Of a DNA stretch of 64,000 nt, positions 43,826 through 52,225 are shown piece after piece; position 1 is the first letter of the stretch, and every line of letters starts with the position of its first letter. The notes under the pieces are model-generated. The model was not told the DNA's origin and ran no database searches. It saw only the letters and a program-made list of their open reading frames with translations. Both the position numbers and the translations under genes were made by a program. This stretch comes from Barnesiella sp. (GTDB lineage Bacteria; Bacteroidota; Bacteroidia; Bacteroidales; Muribaculaceae): NCBI GenBank assembly GCA_014800945.1, contig JAAVFD010000012.1:68604-132603 (forward strand), read 5' to 3'.

Positions 43826-45133
43826 ATGGACGAACAGTATAAGAACCAGATAGACAGCATAGCCGACAGTTTTGAAGCGGCTGAAAATAAGGCTGACAAT
43901 AAAATATACATCAAGGCAGTCGGAGTTGGCGGCGGTGGAGGCAATGCCGTAAACTATATGTACCGTCAGGGTATCAAAAATGTAGCATTCGCATTGGTAA
44001 ATACCGATGCCCAGGCACTTCGTTCATCGCCGATACCCACAAAAATCACAATTGGATCGGGACTTGGTGCCGGAAATAAACCCGTGGTGGCTAAGGAAGC
44101 GGCGGAAAAAGATCTGGAGAAAATCGAGACACTGTTTGAGGACAATACCCACATGGTTTTCATTACCGCTACTCTCGGTGGAGGAACCGGTACCGGAGCC
44201 GGACCTGTTGTTGCTAAAATTGCCAAAGACAAGGGGCTGCTCACTGTTGGCATTATCACGATTCCATTCTACTTTGAAGGAGATTCCAAAATCCTCAAGG
44301 CACTTGAGGGTGTGGAGGAAATGCGCAAGAATGTGGACTCCCTTCTGATTATAAACAATGACCGACTGATTGATATTTACGGGGAACTCGATTTTTTCAA
44401 TGCGCTTGAAAAAAGTGATGACACTCTCGCTACTGCGGCTCGATCCATATCCGAAATAATAACAACCGAAGGTCACATGAACCTTGACTTCAGAGATGTT
44501 GAAACAACTCTGAAAGATGGAGGAGATGCGATTATAAGCATTGGATATGGAGAGGGTCCTGACCGTCTCCGTCAGGCTATTGACAACTCACTAAATTCAC
44601 CATTGCTTAAAAACAGCAATATTCTGAGCGCTAAGAAATTGCTGTTTAACATCTATTTCTCTCAGAATGCCACCAATAAGTTCAAGATGAAAGAGATGGA
44701 TGAAATGACAAAATTTGTGAAGAGCATTGATTCAAAGGTCGATGTAATCTGGGGCACAAGTGTTGACAATGAACTTGGAGACACAGTGAAAATCGCGCTG
44801 CTCGCATCCGGTCTGGAAGTGGATTTGCAATCAAACAGTCAGGATGATGCCCGCCAGGAAATCCCCGATTCTCCACAGCAGACACCGATTGAATTTGACA
44901 GACTCAGAAGCGAGTATGGAAACAAGGTTGATGACTATAATACCAATTACATCATTCTTACTCCGGAGCAGATGGACGATGACAATATTATTGAGATTCT
45001 CGAAAACAACGTAGCCTATAAGCGTGAGAAAAAGCTTGTTGAAAGTCTCAAGCATACAAACTCCAACAATCCGGTCACGATGCCACAGAATTCCAACAGG
45101 GCAAGTTCAGGTAGTATCGAAATACAGTTCTAA
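43826..45133 (+). CDS. ftsZ: Cell division protein FtsZ
   Basis: Tubulin-like GTPase of 435 residues forming the division ring. The glycine-rich GVGGGGGNAVNYM (33-45) and the tubulin signature GGGTGTG (118-124) are intact. NNDRLIDIYG and LDFRDVETTLKDGGDA form the rest of the nucleotide pocket and the T7 region. A variable linker of about 100 residues ends in the conserved-type peptide SGSIEIQF. It is the last gene of the cluster and is closed by a strong two-way terminator. Confidence 0.98.
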   Translation: MDEQYKNQIDSIADSFEAAENKADNKIYIKAVGVGGGGGNAVNYMYRQGIKNVAFALVNTDAQALRSSPIPTKITIGSGLGAGNKPVVAKEAAEKDLEKIETLFEDNTHMVFITATLGGGTGTGAGPVVAKIAKDKGLLTVGIITIPFYFEGDSKILKALEGVEEMRKNVDSLLIINNDRLIDIYGELDFFNALEKSDDTLATAARSISEIITTEGHMNLDFRDVETTLKDGGDAIISIGYGEGPDRLRQAIDNSLNSPLLKNSNILSAKKLLFNIYFSQNATNKFKMKEMDEMTKFVKSIDSKVDVIWGTSVDNELGDTVKIALLASGLEVDLQSNSQDDARQEIPDSPQQTPIEFDRLRSEYGNKVDDYNTNYIILTPEQMDDDNIIEILENNVAYKREKKLVESLKHTNSNNPVTMPQNSNRASSGSIEIQF

Positions 45134-45134
45134 C

Positions 45135-45163
45135 AAAAAAACCGGCTGTCAGCCGGTTTTTTT
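45135..45163. terminator. Two-way terminator between ftsZ and the DXS-like gene
   Basis: Perfect 14-bp arms AAAAAAACCGGCTG / CAGCCGGTTTTTTT around a single T. The symmetry gives a T-run on both strands, so it can end ftsZ transcription from one side and the convergent DXS-like transcript from the other. Confidence 0.92.
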
Positions 45164-45182
45164 ATTAGAATTCCATTGATTA

Positions 45183-46940
45183 TTAAATAAGTTTAGCAGC
45201 TCTTTCGGCTATCTGCTCAGCGGTAAGACCGCAAGCACGTTGCACCTCACCGGCATCGAAACGGTTGAGGAATTCTTTCGGTAAACCCAGATTCACCACC
45301 TTAACGGGAGCTTCACCAAGGTAAGATGCCACTTTCTGACCGTAGCCACCGTCAATAATACCATCCTCGGCGGTAATAATCACATCATAGTTCTTCAATG
45401 AATCAAGTGCGGCTGTATCAAGCACTGATACATTGCGCGGATTTATGACTGTGGCTGAAACGCCTTTAGCCTCTAGCTTATCCGCCGCCTCTATCATGGT
45501 TGACAGGAATGTGCCTACGCCTATCAGGGCAACCTTGCTGCCTTTGCGCACAAACTCGTACTCTGCCCGACTGTAATCGTCAAGCAGTCCGGCAGCAGGA
45601 TTATGAACCACTGCGCCTCCGGGCTGACGCACAACTACCGGAGTCTTTGTCTGTGAAATCGCCCAGCGGAGCATTGACAGATACTCTTCCTTGCTCGTTG
45701 GAGTAAGTACCAGCAGACCGGGGATATTGCTCAGCAGACCGAGGTCAAAAAAGCCAAGGTGAGTCTCATCATTCATGCCGAACATTGAGCCGTAAACAAC
45801 ATTAAACACTGCAGGCTGACGGTTGAGAGCTGCATCCTGACTGAACTGATCGTAGGCGCGCTGGAGAAATGTGCTTACCACTCCGAATACAGGACGGACC
45901 CCGCCAGCCGCCATACCAGCGGCAAGATCTACCGCCTGCTGCTCAGCAATGCCAACATCTACAAACTGCTTTCCTGCCTGAATTCGGCGATTCTTTGAAA
46001 AACCAATAGCTCCGGGAGTGCCAGCGGTAATAACAGCAACCTGCGGATTCTTAGCCATCTGGTCAAGCATTTCTGTTGCAAAAATATCGGTGTAATCTTC
46101 GCCGGAATCGCTAACAAGAAGCTCGCCCGTTTCCGGGTCAAAAGGCATGCTCCAGTGAAATTTTTCCTGATTCTCCTCAGCAACCTTCAGCCCCAGACCC
46201 TTGAAGGTATTGATATGAACTACTACAGGACGGTCGCTGTCCTTTACCGACCGGAACATATTGATAAGCGATTCCAAATCATTGCCGGCATGAACATAGC
46301 GGTAAGCATAGCCGAATGAGCGGAACAGATTCGGCTCCCCCTCACCCTTGGTGTTGCGAAGCATACGCAAATCAGCATAAATACCGCCGTGGTTTTCAGC
46401 GATACTCATATTATTATCGTTCACAACCACGATGAAATTGCTGCCGAGGGTAGCACCGAAGTCCAGACCCTCGAAAGCCACACCTCCGCCAAGTGAACCG
46501 TCACCTATCACTGCTACAACGTTCTCTTTGCCGCCGCGCATATCGCGCGCTTTGGCAAGACCGCTGGCGAGTGATATAGCCGAAGAGGTGTGCCCGAGCG
46601 AAAACAGGTCATACTTGCTCTCGCGAGGATTGGTATAGCCTGTAACATCGTCATAGTGAGCAACATCTGTAAATGCGCTCATTCGCCCCGTTATCATTTT
46701 GTGGGGATAAGTCTGATGCGATACATCAAACACTATTTTATCTTCAGGGGTATTGAAAACATAATGAAGGGCAATCACTGCCTCAACCATGCCCAGGTTC
46801 GGGCCAACATGACCTCCGTGCGCCGAAACCTTGCTTATCAGAGCCTTGCGCATTTCAGCTGCAAGATGTTTGAGTTCGTCGATACTCATTTTACGGATAG
46901 CCTCGGGCGAGGTTATCTCATTCAAATCAATTGTACTCAT
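45183..46940 (-). CDS. 1-deoxy-D-xylulose-5-phosphate synthase-like thiamine-diphosphate enzyme
   Basis: Thiamine-diphosphate enzyme of 585 residues in the DXS family. GGHVGPNLG, DVSHQTYPHKMITGR and the cofactor site GDGSLGGG...NDNNMS are present, as are the catalytic-Glu motif VGIAEQQAVD and a C-terminal transketolase domain. It is 35-60 residues shorter than typical DXS. It departs from the canonical sequence where E. coli has AEQHAV (here AEQQAV) and DRAGIVGADGQTH (here VYGSMFGMNDETH). The arginine that binds the glyceraldehyde phosphate and an adjacent Asp are therefore not in place. Automatic annotation would call it dxs; a paralogue with another substrate is quite possible. It lies 65 nt downstream of an AraC regulator on the same strand. 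Confidence 0.82.
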   Translation of the reverse strand: MSTIDLNEITSPEAIRKMSIDELKHLAAEMRKALISKVSAHGGHVGPNLGMVEAVIALHYVFNTPEDKIVFDVSHQTYPHKMITGRMSAFTDVAHYDDVTGYTNPRESKYDLFSLGHTSSAISLASGLAKARDMRGGKENVVAVIGDGSLGGGVAFEGLDFGATLGSNFIVVVNDNNMSIAENHGGIYADLRMLRNTKGEGEPNLFRSFGYAYRYVHAGNDLESLINMFRSVKDSDRPVVVHINTFKGLGLKVAEENQEKFHWSMPFDPETGELLVSDSGEDYTDIFATEMLDQMAKNPQVAVITAGTPGAIGFSKNRRIQAGKQFVDVGIAEQQAVDLAAGMAAGGVRPVFGVVSTFLQRAYDQFSQDAALNRQPAVFNVVYGSMFGMNDETHLGFFDLGLLSNIPGLLVLTPTSKEEYLSMLRWAISQTKTPVVVRQPGGAVVHNPAAGLLDDYSRAEYEFVRKGSKVALIGVGTFLSTMIEAADKLEAKGVSATVINPRNVSVLDTAALDSLKNYDVIITAEDGIIDGGYGQKVASYLGEAPVKVVNLGLPKEFLNRFDAGEVQRACGLTAEQIAERAAKLI

Positions 46941-47005
46941 ATCAATCTATTTTTGTCTTAATTATCTAACAGGTATAAACGAATCAATTGAAGAAAAGTT
47001 GCTTC

Positions 47006-47908
47006 TCATGACTTCTGGTATTCGGTAGGAGACATTCCCGTGAGATGCTTGAAGTACTTGCCGAAGCTCGACTGATTGGTGAAATTCAGCTCGTAGGCTA
47101 TCTGCTGAACATTCTTGCCTGAAAAGCGAAGCAGATTCTTAGCCTCCAACAGCACATACTCGTCAATCCAATCAGCAGCGCATTTGCCTGTTGACTCCTT
47201 AATTATAAGCGACAGATACTTCGGTGAGATAAAGAGCTTGGAAGCATAGAACGCTACAGACCGCTCACTCCGATGATATTCATGCACAAGACGTATAAAA
47301 TCCTTGACATAACCGGACCGGCGGCTTTTTATCTGGGTTCCTGCCGAATTTGCTTGAGGGTGATTGATACTGAACTGAATGAGCTGATACACAGTGGCTG
47401 AGATAAGACACCGCGATATGCTCCTGACACACTTCTCATCTGTATTGACACTCGTGTTTGAATGGATAAGGGAGAAATATTTCCTCATCAGATTGCTCTC
47501 ATCCTTTGAAAGGTCAAGTATGTTTGCCGGCGATGTGGGCATTCTCGCTGCCGTAAGCATATTGATATCGAGGTTTATGTCACGCATAAACGATTCAGAT
47601 ACTATCAGCAGGTATGCCTCAAGGTTTTCGCCATTTGCATTCCGTGTCTGGATAAGGCAGTCAGGACCTAAAACGGCAACAGAGTCAGATTTGAGCGTGT
47701 AGTGGGTCAGATTAACCTCAAGCTCGATTTCACCGTTGAGAATCAGCGCAATCATTATACCACCCAGGCGCGTAGGCGCCTTACCCATATCAGTGAACAG
47801 GTTCGGGTCAGACAACCGGGCACAGATATAGTCAGCGCCAAGTTTGCTGAACTCAGATGACACCTCTTCCAGCTCGTAACTTGATATTATTACATCCTCT
47901 TTTTTCAT
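47006..47908 (-). CDS. AraC family transcriptional regulator
   Basis: DNA-binding protein of 300 residues. A cupin-like sensing domain is expected in the first 170 residues. The C-terminal AraC double helix-turn-helix (about 205-298) has ADWIDEYVLLEAKNLLRFSGKNVQQIAYELNF (split here at LL) and the signature FTNQSSFGKYFKHLTGMSPTEY. It is transcribed from its own TAnnTTTG promoter and is directly upstream of the DXS-like gene on the same strand, which is its most likely target. The effector is unknown. Confidence 0.9.
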   Translation of the reverse strand: MKKEDVIISSYELEEVSSEFSKLGADYICARLSDPNLFTDMGKAPTRLGGIMIALILNGEIELEVNLTHYTLKSDSVAVLGPDCLIQTRNANGENLEAYLLIVSESFMRDINLDINMLTAARMPTSPANILDLSKDESNLMRKYFSLIHSNTSVNTDEKCVRSISRCLISATVYQLIQFSINHPQANSAGTQIKSRRSGYVKDFIRLVHEYHRSERSVAFYASKLFISPKYLSLIIKESTGKCAADWIDEYVLLEAKNLLRFSGKNVQQIAYELNFTNQSSFGKYFKHLTGMSPTEYQKS

Positions 47909-47930
47909 GTATTTCTTTTCAAAACTTGCT

Positions 47931-47938
47931 CAAATTTA
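47931..47938 (-). promoter_or_regulatory. -7 promoter element of the AraC regulator gene
   Basis: TAAATTTG on the minus strand, an exact TAnnTTTG match 22 nt before the ATG. Confidence 0.5.
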
Positions 47939-48053
47939 GAAATAAATATCAGAATATAAAGTATATTTTAGTGGATATGGTAAAAAGTGTGGCAATTTAT
48001 GCGAAACAATCGGAATATTGGATCATTAGAGCCGGTTGTAAAATGATTTTAAT

Positions 48054-48061
48054 TATATTTG
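48054..48061 (+). promoter_or_regulatory. -7 promoter element before the YbhN-like gene
   Basis: TATATTTG, an exact TAnnTTTG match 13 nt before the ATG at 48075. Confidence 0.5.
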
Positions 48062-48074
48062 CAGATTCTAAGAT

Positions 48075-49154
48075 ATGGCTGAGTCAAACGAAATATCATC
48101 TGTGCCCACAAAAGAAAAGAATAAGTGGTGGAAACCGTTGGTTAAGTACGGCATACCCCTTGTTATCACTCTGGGCTTGTGCTATCTGCTGTTCACATCG
48201 GTGAATTTGCACGAAATGATGCATATTATCCGCACTGAGTGCGATTTCAGATGGATTGCAGCCGGTCTCGCTCTCAGCATCTTGAGCCACGTTATCAGGG
48301 CAATGCGCTGGCAAATACAGCTTTACGCTCTCGATGTGAAACCGCCCCTGTACATTACTATACTGTCGATTTTCGGCACATATGCCGTTAATCTCATTTT
48401 TCCCAGACTCGGAGAATTCTGGCGCACTGGATATATCTCAGCAAGACAGAACGCACCTTTCTCAACCGTGTTCGGGTCAATGGTGTGCGACCGGCTGTCA
48501 GATACAATAACCGTACTCCTCATGCTCTTTGCGGCTCTATTGCTTGCCCGGCCTCAGATAATGGGCTATCTGCAACAGAATCCGCAGATGTACGACACTA
48601 TCAAAGAGTTGATTGCTTCGCCCTGGACATGGATAGCCATTCCGGCACTGATACTCCTGCTCTGGTTTCTATGGAAATATAGCCCTGAAAATAAGGTCGT
48701 AAAGGCTGTCAAAGGGCTGTTTGCAGGTATATGGCAAGGTTTCGCCGTTATAGGCAAAATGAAAGGTAAGGGCAAATGGCTGGTATTAACGCTACTGCTA
48801 TGGGGCTGTTATTTCTTTCAGCTCTATCTCGCCTTCTTCGCATTTCCCGCTACGGCAATGGTTGTTGAGCGCTACGGCATATCCGCTGTGTTTGTTTGCT
48901 TCGTACTGTCCAGCCTATCGATGGGAGTGCCCTCAAACGGCGGTATCGGACCCTATCAGTGGGCACTTGTGTTCGGGCTCAGCATGTACGCCGCCGGCAT
49001 TCCGGAGCTCACCAAGGAATACTCAACCGCCTTTGCCAATATGGTACTGTGGTGCAACACCCTCCTGCTTATCCTGTTAGGACTTATAACATTCGTTTCC
49101 ATTGCTATTGACAAACATTACACAAAGAAAATAAACCCGCAAAATGAAAGTTGA
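48075..49154 (+). CDS. YbhN/UPF0104 family membrane protein (LPG synthase TM-region-like)
   Basis: Polytopic membrane protein of 359 residues with eight or so hydrophobic helices, related to the flippase domain of lysylphosphatidylglycerol synthase. Conserved features are RWIAAGLALSILSHVIRAMRWQ near 55-76, NLIFPRLGEFWRTGYIS, GSMVCDRLSDT and the SLSMGVPSNGGIGPYQWA block near 280-297. The synthase domain is absent, so lipid transport or another membrane role is likely but unproven. The next gene overlaps its end by 11 bp. Confidence 0.88.
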   Translation: MAESNEISSVPTKEKNKWWKPLVKYGIPLVITLGLCYLLFTSVNLHEMMHIIRTECDFRWIAAGLALSILSHVIRAMRWQIQLYALDVKPPLYITILSIFGTYAVNLIFPRLGEFWRTGYISARQNAPFSTVFGSMVCDRLSDTITVLLMLFAALLLARPQIMGYLQQNPQMYDTIKELIASPWTWIAIPALILLLWFLWKYSPENKVVKAVKGLFAGIWQGFAVIGKMKGKGKWLVLTLLLWGCYFFQLYLAFFAFPATAMVVERYGISAVFVCFVLSSLSMGVPSNGGIGPYQWALVFGLSMYAAGIPELTKEYSTAFANMVLWCNTLLLILLGLITFVSIAIDKHYTKKINPQNES

Positions 49155-49656
49155 CGAAAACGGTGAAGAATTATTCGAGGAGGAAGATGACAAAAACCTT
49201 TCTCAGCCCAATGGAGTGATTGATTTCTCATCCGATAGATCGGATGCGCGCGCACATGCTCCGGCACCGAAGAAAAAACATCGGGTACGCAATTTTTTCC
49301 GGTTTGTAATTACTATAGCTGTTTTGGTACTTGCTGCTGCATTTTATGTGAGATATTTTAATCCTTATGCAGTGGAGGCGCGAACAACAGGCTATGTTAC
49401 GGAGTTTGAAAAGAGAGGTATCATATTCAAGACATTCGAGGGAGTCATGGCTACCGAGACTGCTTTGGGTGATTCCGCAAAGGTATATGACCGCAATTTC
49501 ACATTCACAGTGCCTGATGCCGAGCTCGCACGAAAGCTACAGACACTAGCTACAGGCACCCCACGCAGAGTGACTCTTGTGTATGAGAAATACTACGGTA
49601 TGCTACCCTGGAGAGGTGGTTCCACCAATGTGGTCACTGATATTATGGATAACTAA
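49144..49656 (+). CDS. Conserved single-span membrane protein of unknown function
   Basis: Protein of 170 residues. An acidic N-terminal tail (EELFEEEDD) and a basic patch (PKKKHRVRNFFR) are followed by one membrane helix (about 56-72, VITIAVLVLAAAFYVRY). The extracytoplasmic domain of about 95 residues begins YVTEFEKRGIIFKTFEGVMAT. I recognise it as a Bacteroidales-type conserved protein but know no established role. It overlaps the YbhN-like gene by 11 bp and precedes pfkA by 35 nt. Confidence 0.7.
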   Translation: MKVDENGEELFEEEDDKNLSQPNGVIDFSSDRSDARAHAPAPKKKHRVRNFFRFVITIAVLVLAAAFYVRYFNPYAVEARTTGYVTEFEKRGIIFKTFEGVMATETALGDSAKVYDRNFTFTVPDAELARKLQTLATGTPRRVTLVYEKYYGMLPWRGGSTNVVTDIMDN

Positions 49657-49691
49657 CGAATGAAAATTATTTACACTAAATCTTATAGTAT

Positions 49692-50672
49692 ATGTCAGAA
49701 ATCAAATGCATAGGCATCCTCACTTCAGGAGGTGATGCTCCGGGAATGAATGCGGCTATTCGCGCCGTAACCCGCTCAGCTATTTTCAGCGGATTTAAGG
49801 TAAAGGGCATTTACAGAGGATATAAGGGACTTATATCGGACGAGATTCAGGATTTCAGAACTCAGAATGTAAGTAACATCATTCAGATGGGCGGCACAAT
49901 TCTCAAAACAGCGAGATGTCCGGAATTTGCCACACCTGAAGGACGACAGCTTGCCTACGACAATATCCGCCGTCATGAAATAGACGCTCTTGTGGTTATC
50001 GGAGGCGACGGCTCTCTCACCGGTGCGCGAATTTTTGCCAATGAATTCAATTTCCCCTGCATCGGTCTGCCGGGCACCATTGACAATGACCTGTACGGCA
50101 CAGACACAACCATCGGATATGACACCGCTCTCAATACCATTATGGAGTGCGTCGATAAAATCCGTGACACCGCTACAAGCCATGAGCGTCTGTTCTTTAT
50201 CGAGGTGATGGGCCGCGATGCGGGATTCCTTGCCCTCAACGGTGCTATAGCATCGGGAGCTGAAGCAGCCATCATACCGGAGATTTCTACCGAGGTTGAC
50301 CAGCTTGCCGAACTTATTCAGAACGGTTTCCGTAAGAGCAAGAACTCATCCATTGTACTCGTTGCAGAGAGCCCGGTTACCGGCGGAGCGATGGGAATGG
50401 CTGAGCGCGTGAAAAACGAGTATCCCGGCTACGATGTGCGTGTGTCTATTCTCGGACACCTCCAGCGCGGTGGTTCACCTACCGCCCACGACCGCATTCT
50501 GGCGTCACGCATGGGAGCTGCCGCTATCGATGCTCTTCTCGATGACCAGCGCAATGTTATGATCGGCATCAAGAACGATGAAATCGTTTATGTGCCCTTC
50601 TCTAAGGCTACAAAATACGACAAGCCTATAAACCGCGCCCTTCTTGACACCCTGCGCCGTCTCTCTATCTGA
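49692..50672 (+). CDS. pfkA: 6-phosphofructokinase (ATP-dependent)
   Basis: Committed step of glycolysis, fructose-6-phosphate to fructose-1,6-bisphosphate, 326 residues. The N-terminal [23 protein letters not shown] at 104-108 (the glycine at 107 fits ATP rather than pyrophosphate as donor) and PGTIDND with the catalytic Asp near 131 are intact. [10 protein letters not shown] and the C-terminal [15 protein letters not shown] are conserved. The rRNA methyltransferase gene starts 1 nt after its stop. Confidence 0.97.
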   Translation: MSEIKCIGILTSGGDAPGMNAAIRAVTRSAIFSGFKVKGIYRGYKGLISDEIQDFRTQNVSNIIQMGGTILKTARCPEFATPEGRQLAYDNIRRHEIDALVVIGGDGSLTGARIFANEFNFPCIGLPGTIDNDLYGTDTTIGYDTALNTIMECVDKIRDTATSHERLFFIEVMGRDAGFLALNGAIASGAEAAIIPEISTEVDQLAELIQNGFRKSKNSSIVLVAESPVTGGAMGMAERVKNEYPGYDVRVSILGHLQRGGSPTAHDRILASRMGAAAIDALLDDQRNVMIGIKNDEIVYVPFSKATKYDKPINRALLDTLRRLSI

Positions 50673-50673
50673 T

Positions 50674-52044
50674 ATGGCTTTACCACAGGGTTTTGTACAG
50701 ATGATAGAGGGGCTTGCGTTCCCTCCTTTCAGCAATCTTGCCCAAACTCTTGCCCAAACCGCGCCTGAAGTATCGGTGCGGTTCAACAGGGCGAAACATA
50801 CCGCCGTTCCACCGCTCGCCGATATGGTGCCGTGGTGGAGCGGTGGCTTTTATCTGCCTAAGAGAGGAGCTTTTACCTTTGACCCCGCGCTGCATCAGGG
50901 CATTTATTATGTTCAGGATGCCGCTTCAATGTTTATTGCGAGGGTGGCTGAGACACTTGCCGCCGGACAGCCGGTTAAATGGCTCGATGCCTGTGCCGCA
51001 CCGGGAGGCAAGACTACCGCGGTAATAGATGCGTTGCCTGTCGGAAGTGTGATTGTGGCTAACGAGTTTGTCCACAACAGGGCGGTGATTCTCAGAGAAA
51101 ATCTCGCCAAGTGGGGCACTCCCGAGGTAAAGGTTTGCGAAGGTGACACCGGATACTTTTCACAATTCAAGTCGCTCTTTGACATTATAGCCGCTGATGT
51201 GCCTTGCTCCGGTGAAGGAATGATGAGAAAAGACCCCGAGGCGGTGGCGCAATGGAGTCCCGCACTCGTGGAATCCTGTGCTAAAAGGCAAAGGGAGATT
51301 ATCAGCAACCTTTGGAGCTCGCTCAAGCCCGGGGGATATTTCGTTTACAGCACCTGCACCTTCAACCGCACGGAAAATGAAGATATGGTGCGTTGGATAA
51401 TAGATGAATATGATGCTGAACCGGTGGAAATTCCAGCAGAAGCATCATGGGGTATATCGCCAGGTATCAATGTTGATTTTCCCTGCTACAGATTCATTCC
51501 CGGAATAACCCGTGGAGAGGGACTGTTTATGGCTGTTCTTCGTAAACCGTCTCAAGAAGAGAGTGCCAGCCAATCAAAAAGCAAGTCAAAACATAAAAAG
51601 GTTACACAGCCAAAAGCCAATCTGCGCCACTGGCTTAAACCTGATGCGGCTGTGGAGTTGATTGAGGATAAAGACAAAATAATAGCCCTATCAACCTCCC
51701 TGCTCGCGCTTGAAATGCCGCCCGAATTACGCCCATATGTGGAGATAGCCGTTGCCAAGGGGCGCGACTATATACCCTCGCAGCAACTGGCGCTCAGCAC
51801 CATACTTGCAGAGGACAAATTTCAGACGGTTGAGGTTGACCGGCTCACGGCACTTCAATACCTCAGATGTGAGGCGCTCAGGCTTCCCGATGATACCCCG
51901 AAAGGCATAACCCTGCTCAAATATCTCGGCTATCCTCTCGGATTTGTGAAAAACCTTGGCAACCGTGCCAATAATCTATATCCCTCCGAGTGGAGAATCC
52001 GGTCGGCAGTCTCTCCGGAATCCCTCCCGCCCCTGCCGTTCTGA
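50674..52044 (+). CDS. RsmB/RsmF-type rRNA (cytosine-C5) methyltransferase
   Basis: RNA m5C methyltransferase of 456 residues (NOL1/NOP2/sun family). ATG 50674 is chosen: the protein then starts MALPQGFVQMIEGL, right after the pfkA stop, while an upstream in-frame start lies inside pfkA. The SAM motif is LDACAAPGGKTTAV. The two catalytic cysteines are in DVPCSGEGMMRKD and YSTCTFNRTENE. A basic linker (SKSKSKHKK, about 305-313) leads to an RsmF-like C-terminal RNA-binding domain. The exact target base is not determined by sequence alone; RsmF is the closest model. Confidence 0.9.
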   Translation: MALPQGFVQMIEGLAFPPFSNLAQTLAQTAPEVSVRFNRAKHTAVPPLADMVPWWSGGFYLPKRGAFTFDPALHQGIYYVQDAASMFIARVAETLAAGQPVKWLDACAAPGGKTTAVIDALPVGSVIVANEFVHNRAVILRENLAKWGTPEVKVCEGDTGYFSQFKSLFDIIAADVPCSGEGMMRKDPEAVAQWSPALVESCAKRQREIISNLWSSLKPGGYFVYSTCTFNRTENEDMVRWIIDEYDAEPVEIPAEASWGISPGINVDFPCYRFIPGITRGEGLFMAVLRKPSQEESASQSKSKSKHKKVTQPKANLRHWLKPDAAVELIEDKDKIIALSTSLLALEMPPELRPYVEIAVAKGRDYIPSQQLALSTILAEDKFQTVEVDRLTALQYLRCEALRLPDDTPKGITLLKYLGYPLGFVKNLGNRANNLYPSEWRIRSAVSPESLPPLPF

Positions 52045-52138
52045 ACACCCCGGGTCAGATGATTCCGGTTTTCCCCAATGCTTTCGAGAGGCACCGGCAG
52101 AGCCCGGCTCGACACGGTTAATTACTGTTAAAAGTATT

Positions 52139-52146
52139 TATCTCTG
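52139..52146 (+). promoter_or_regulatory. Near-consensus -7 element before frc
   Basis: TATCTCTG differs from TAnnTTTG by one base and lies 79 nt upstream of the frc ATG. The 181-bp gap before frc contains no gene. Confidence 0.35.
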
Positions 52147-52225
52147 CGACCTATTTCCCGAGAGAGCTTGTTTATAAGTCATACGAAACAAAATCAAAAC
52201 AATTATTAATTAAAAACAACGAATT

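Noticed and set aside
50644-50673. Ten-codon N-terminal extension of the rRNA methyltransferase
   Set aside because: It lies inside pfkA; the ATG at 50674 directly after the pfkA stop gives the normal N-terminus.
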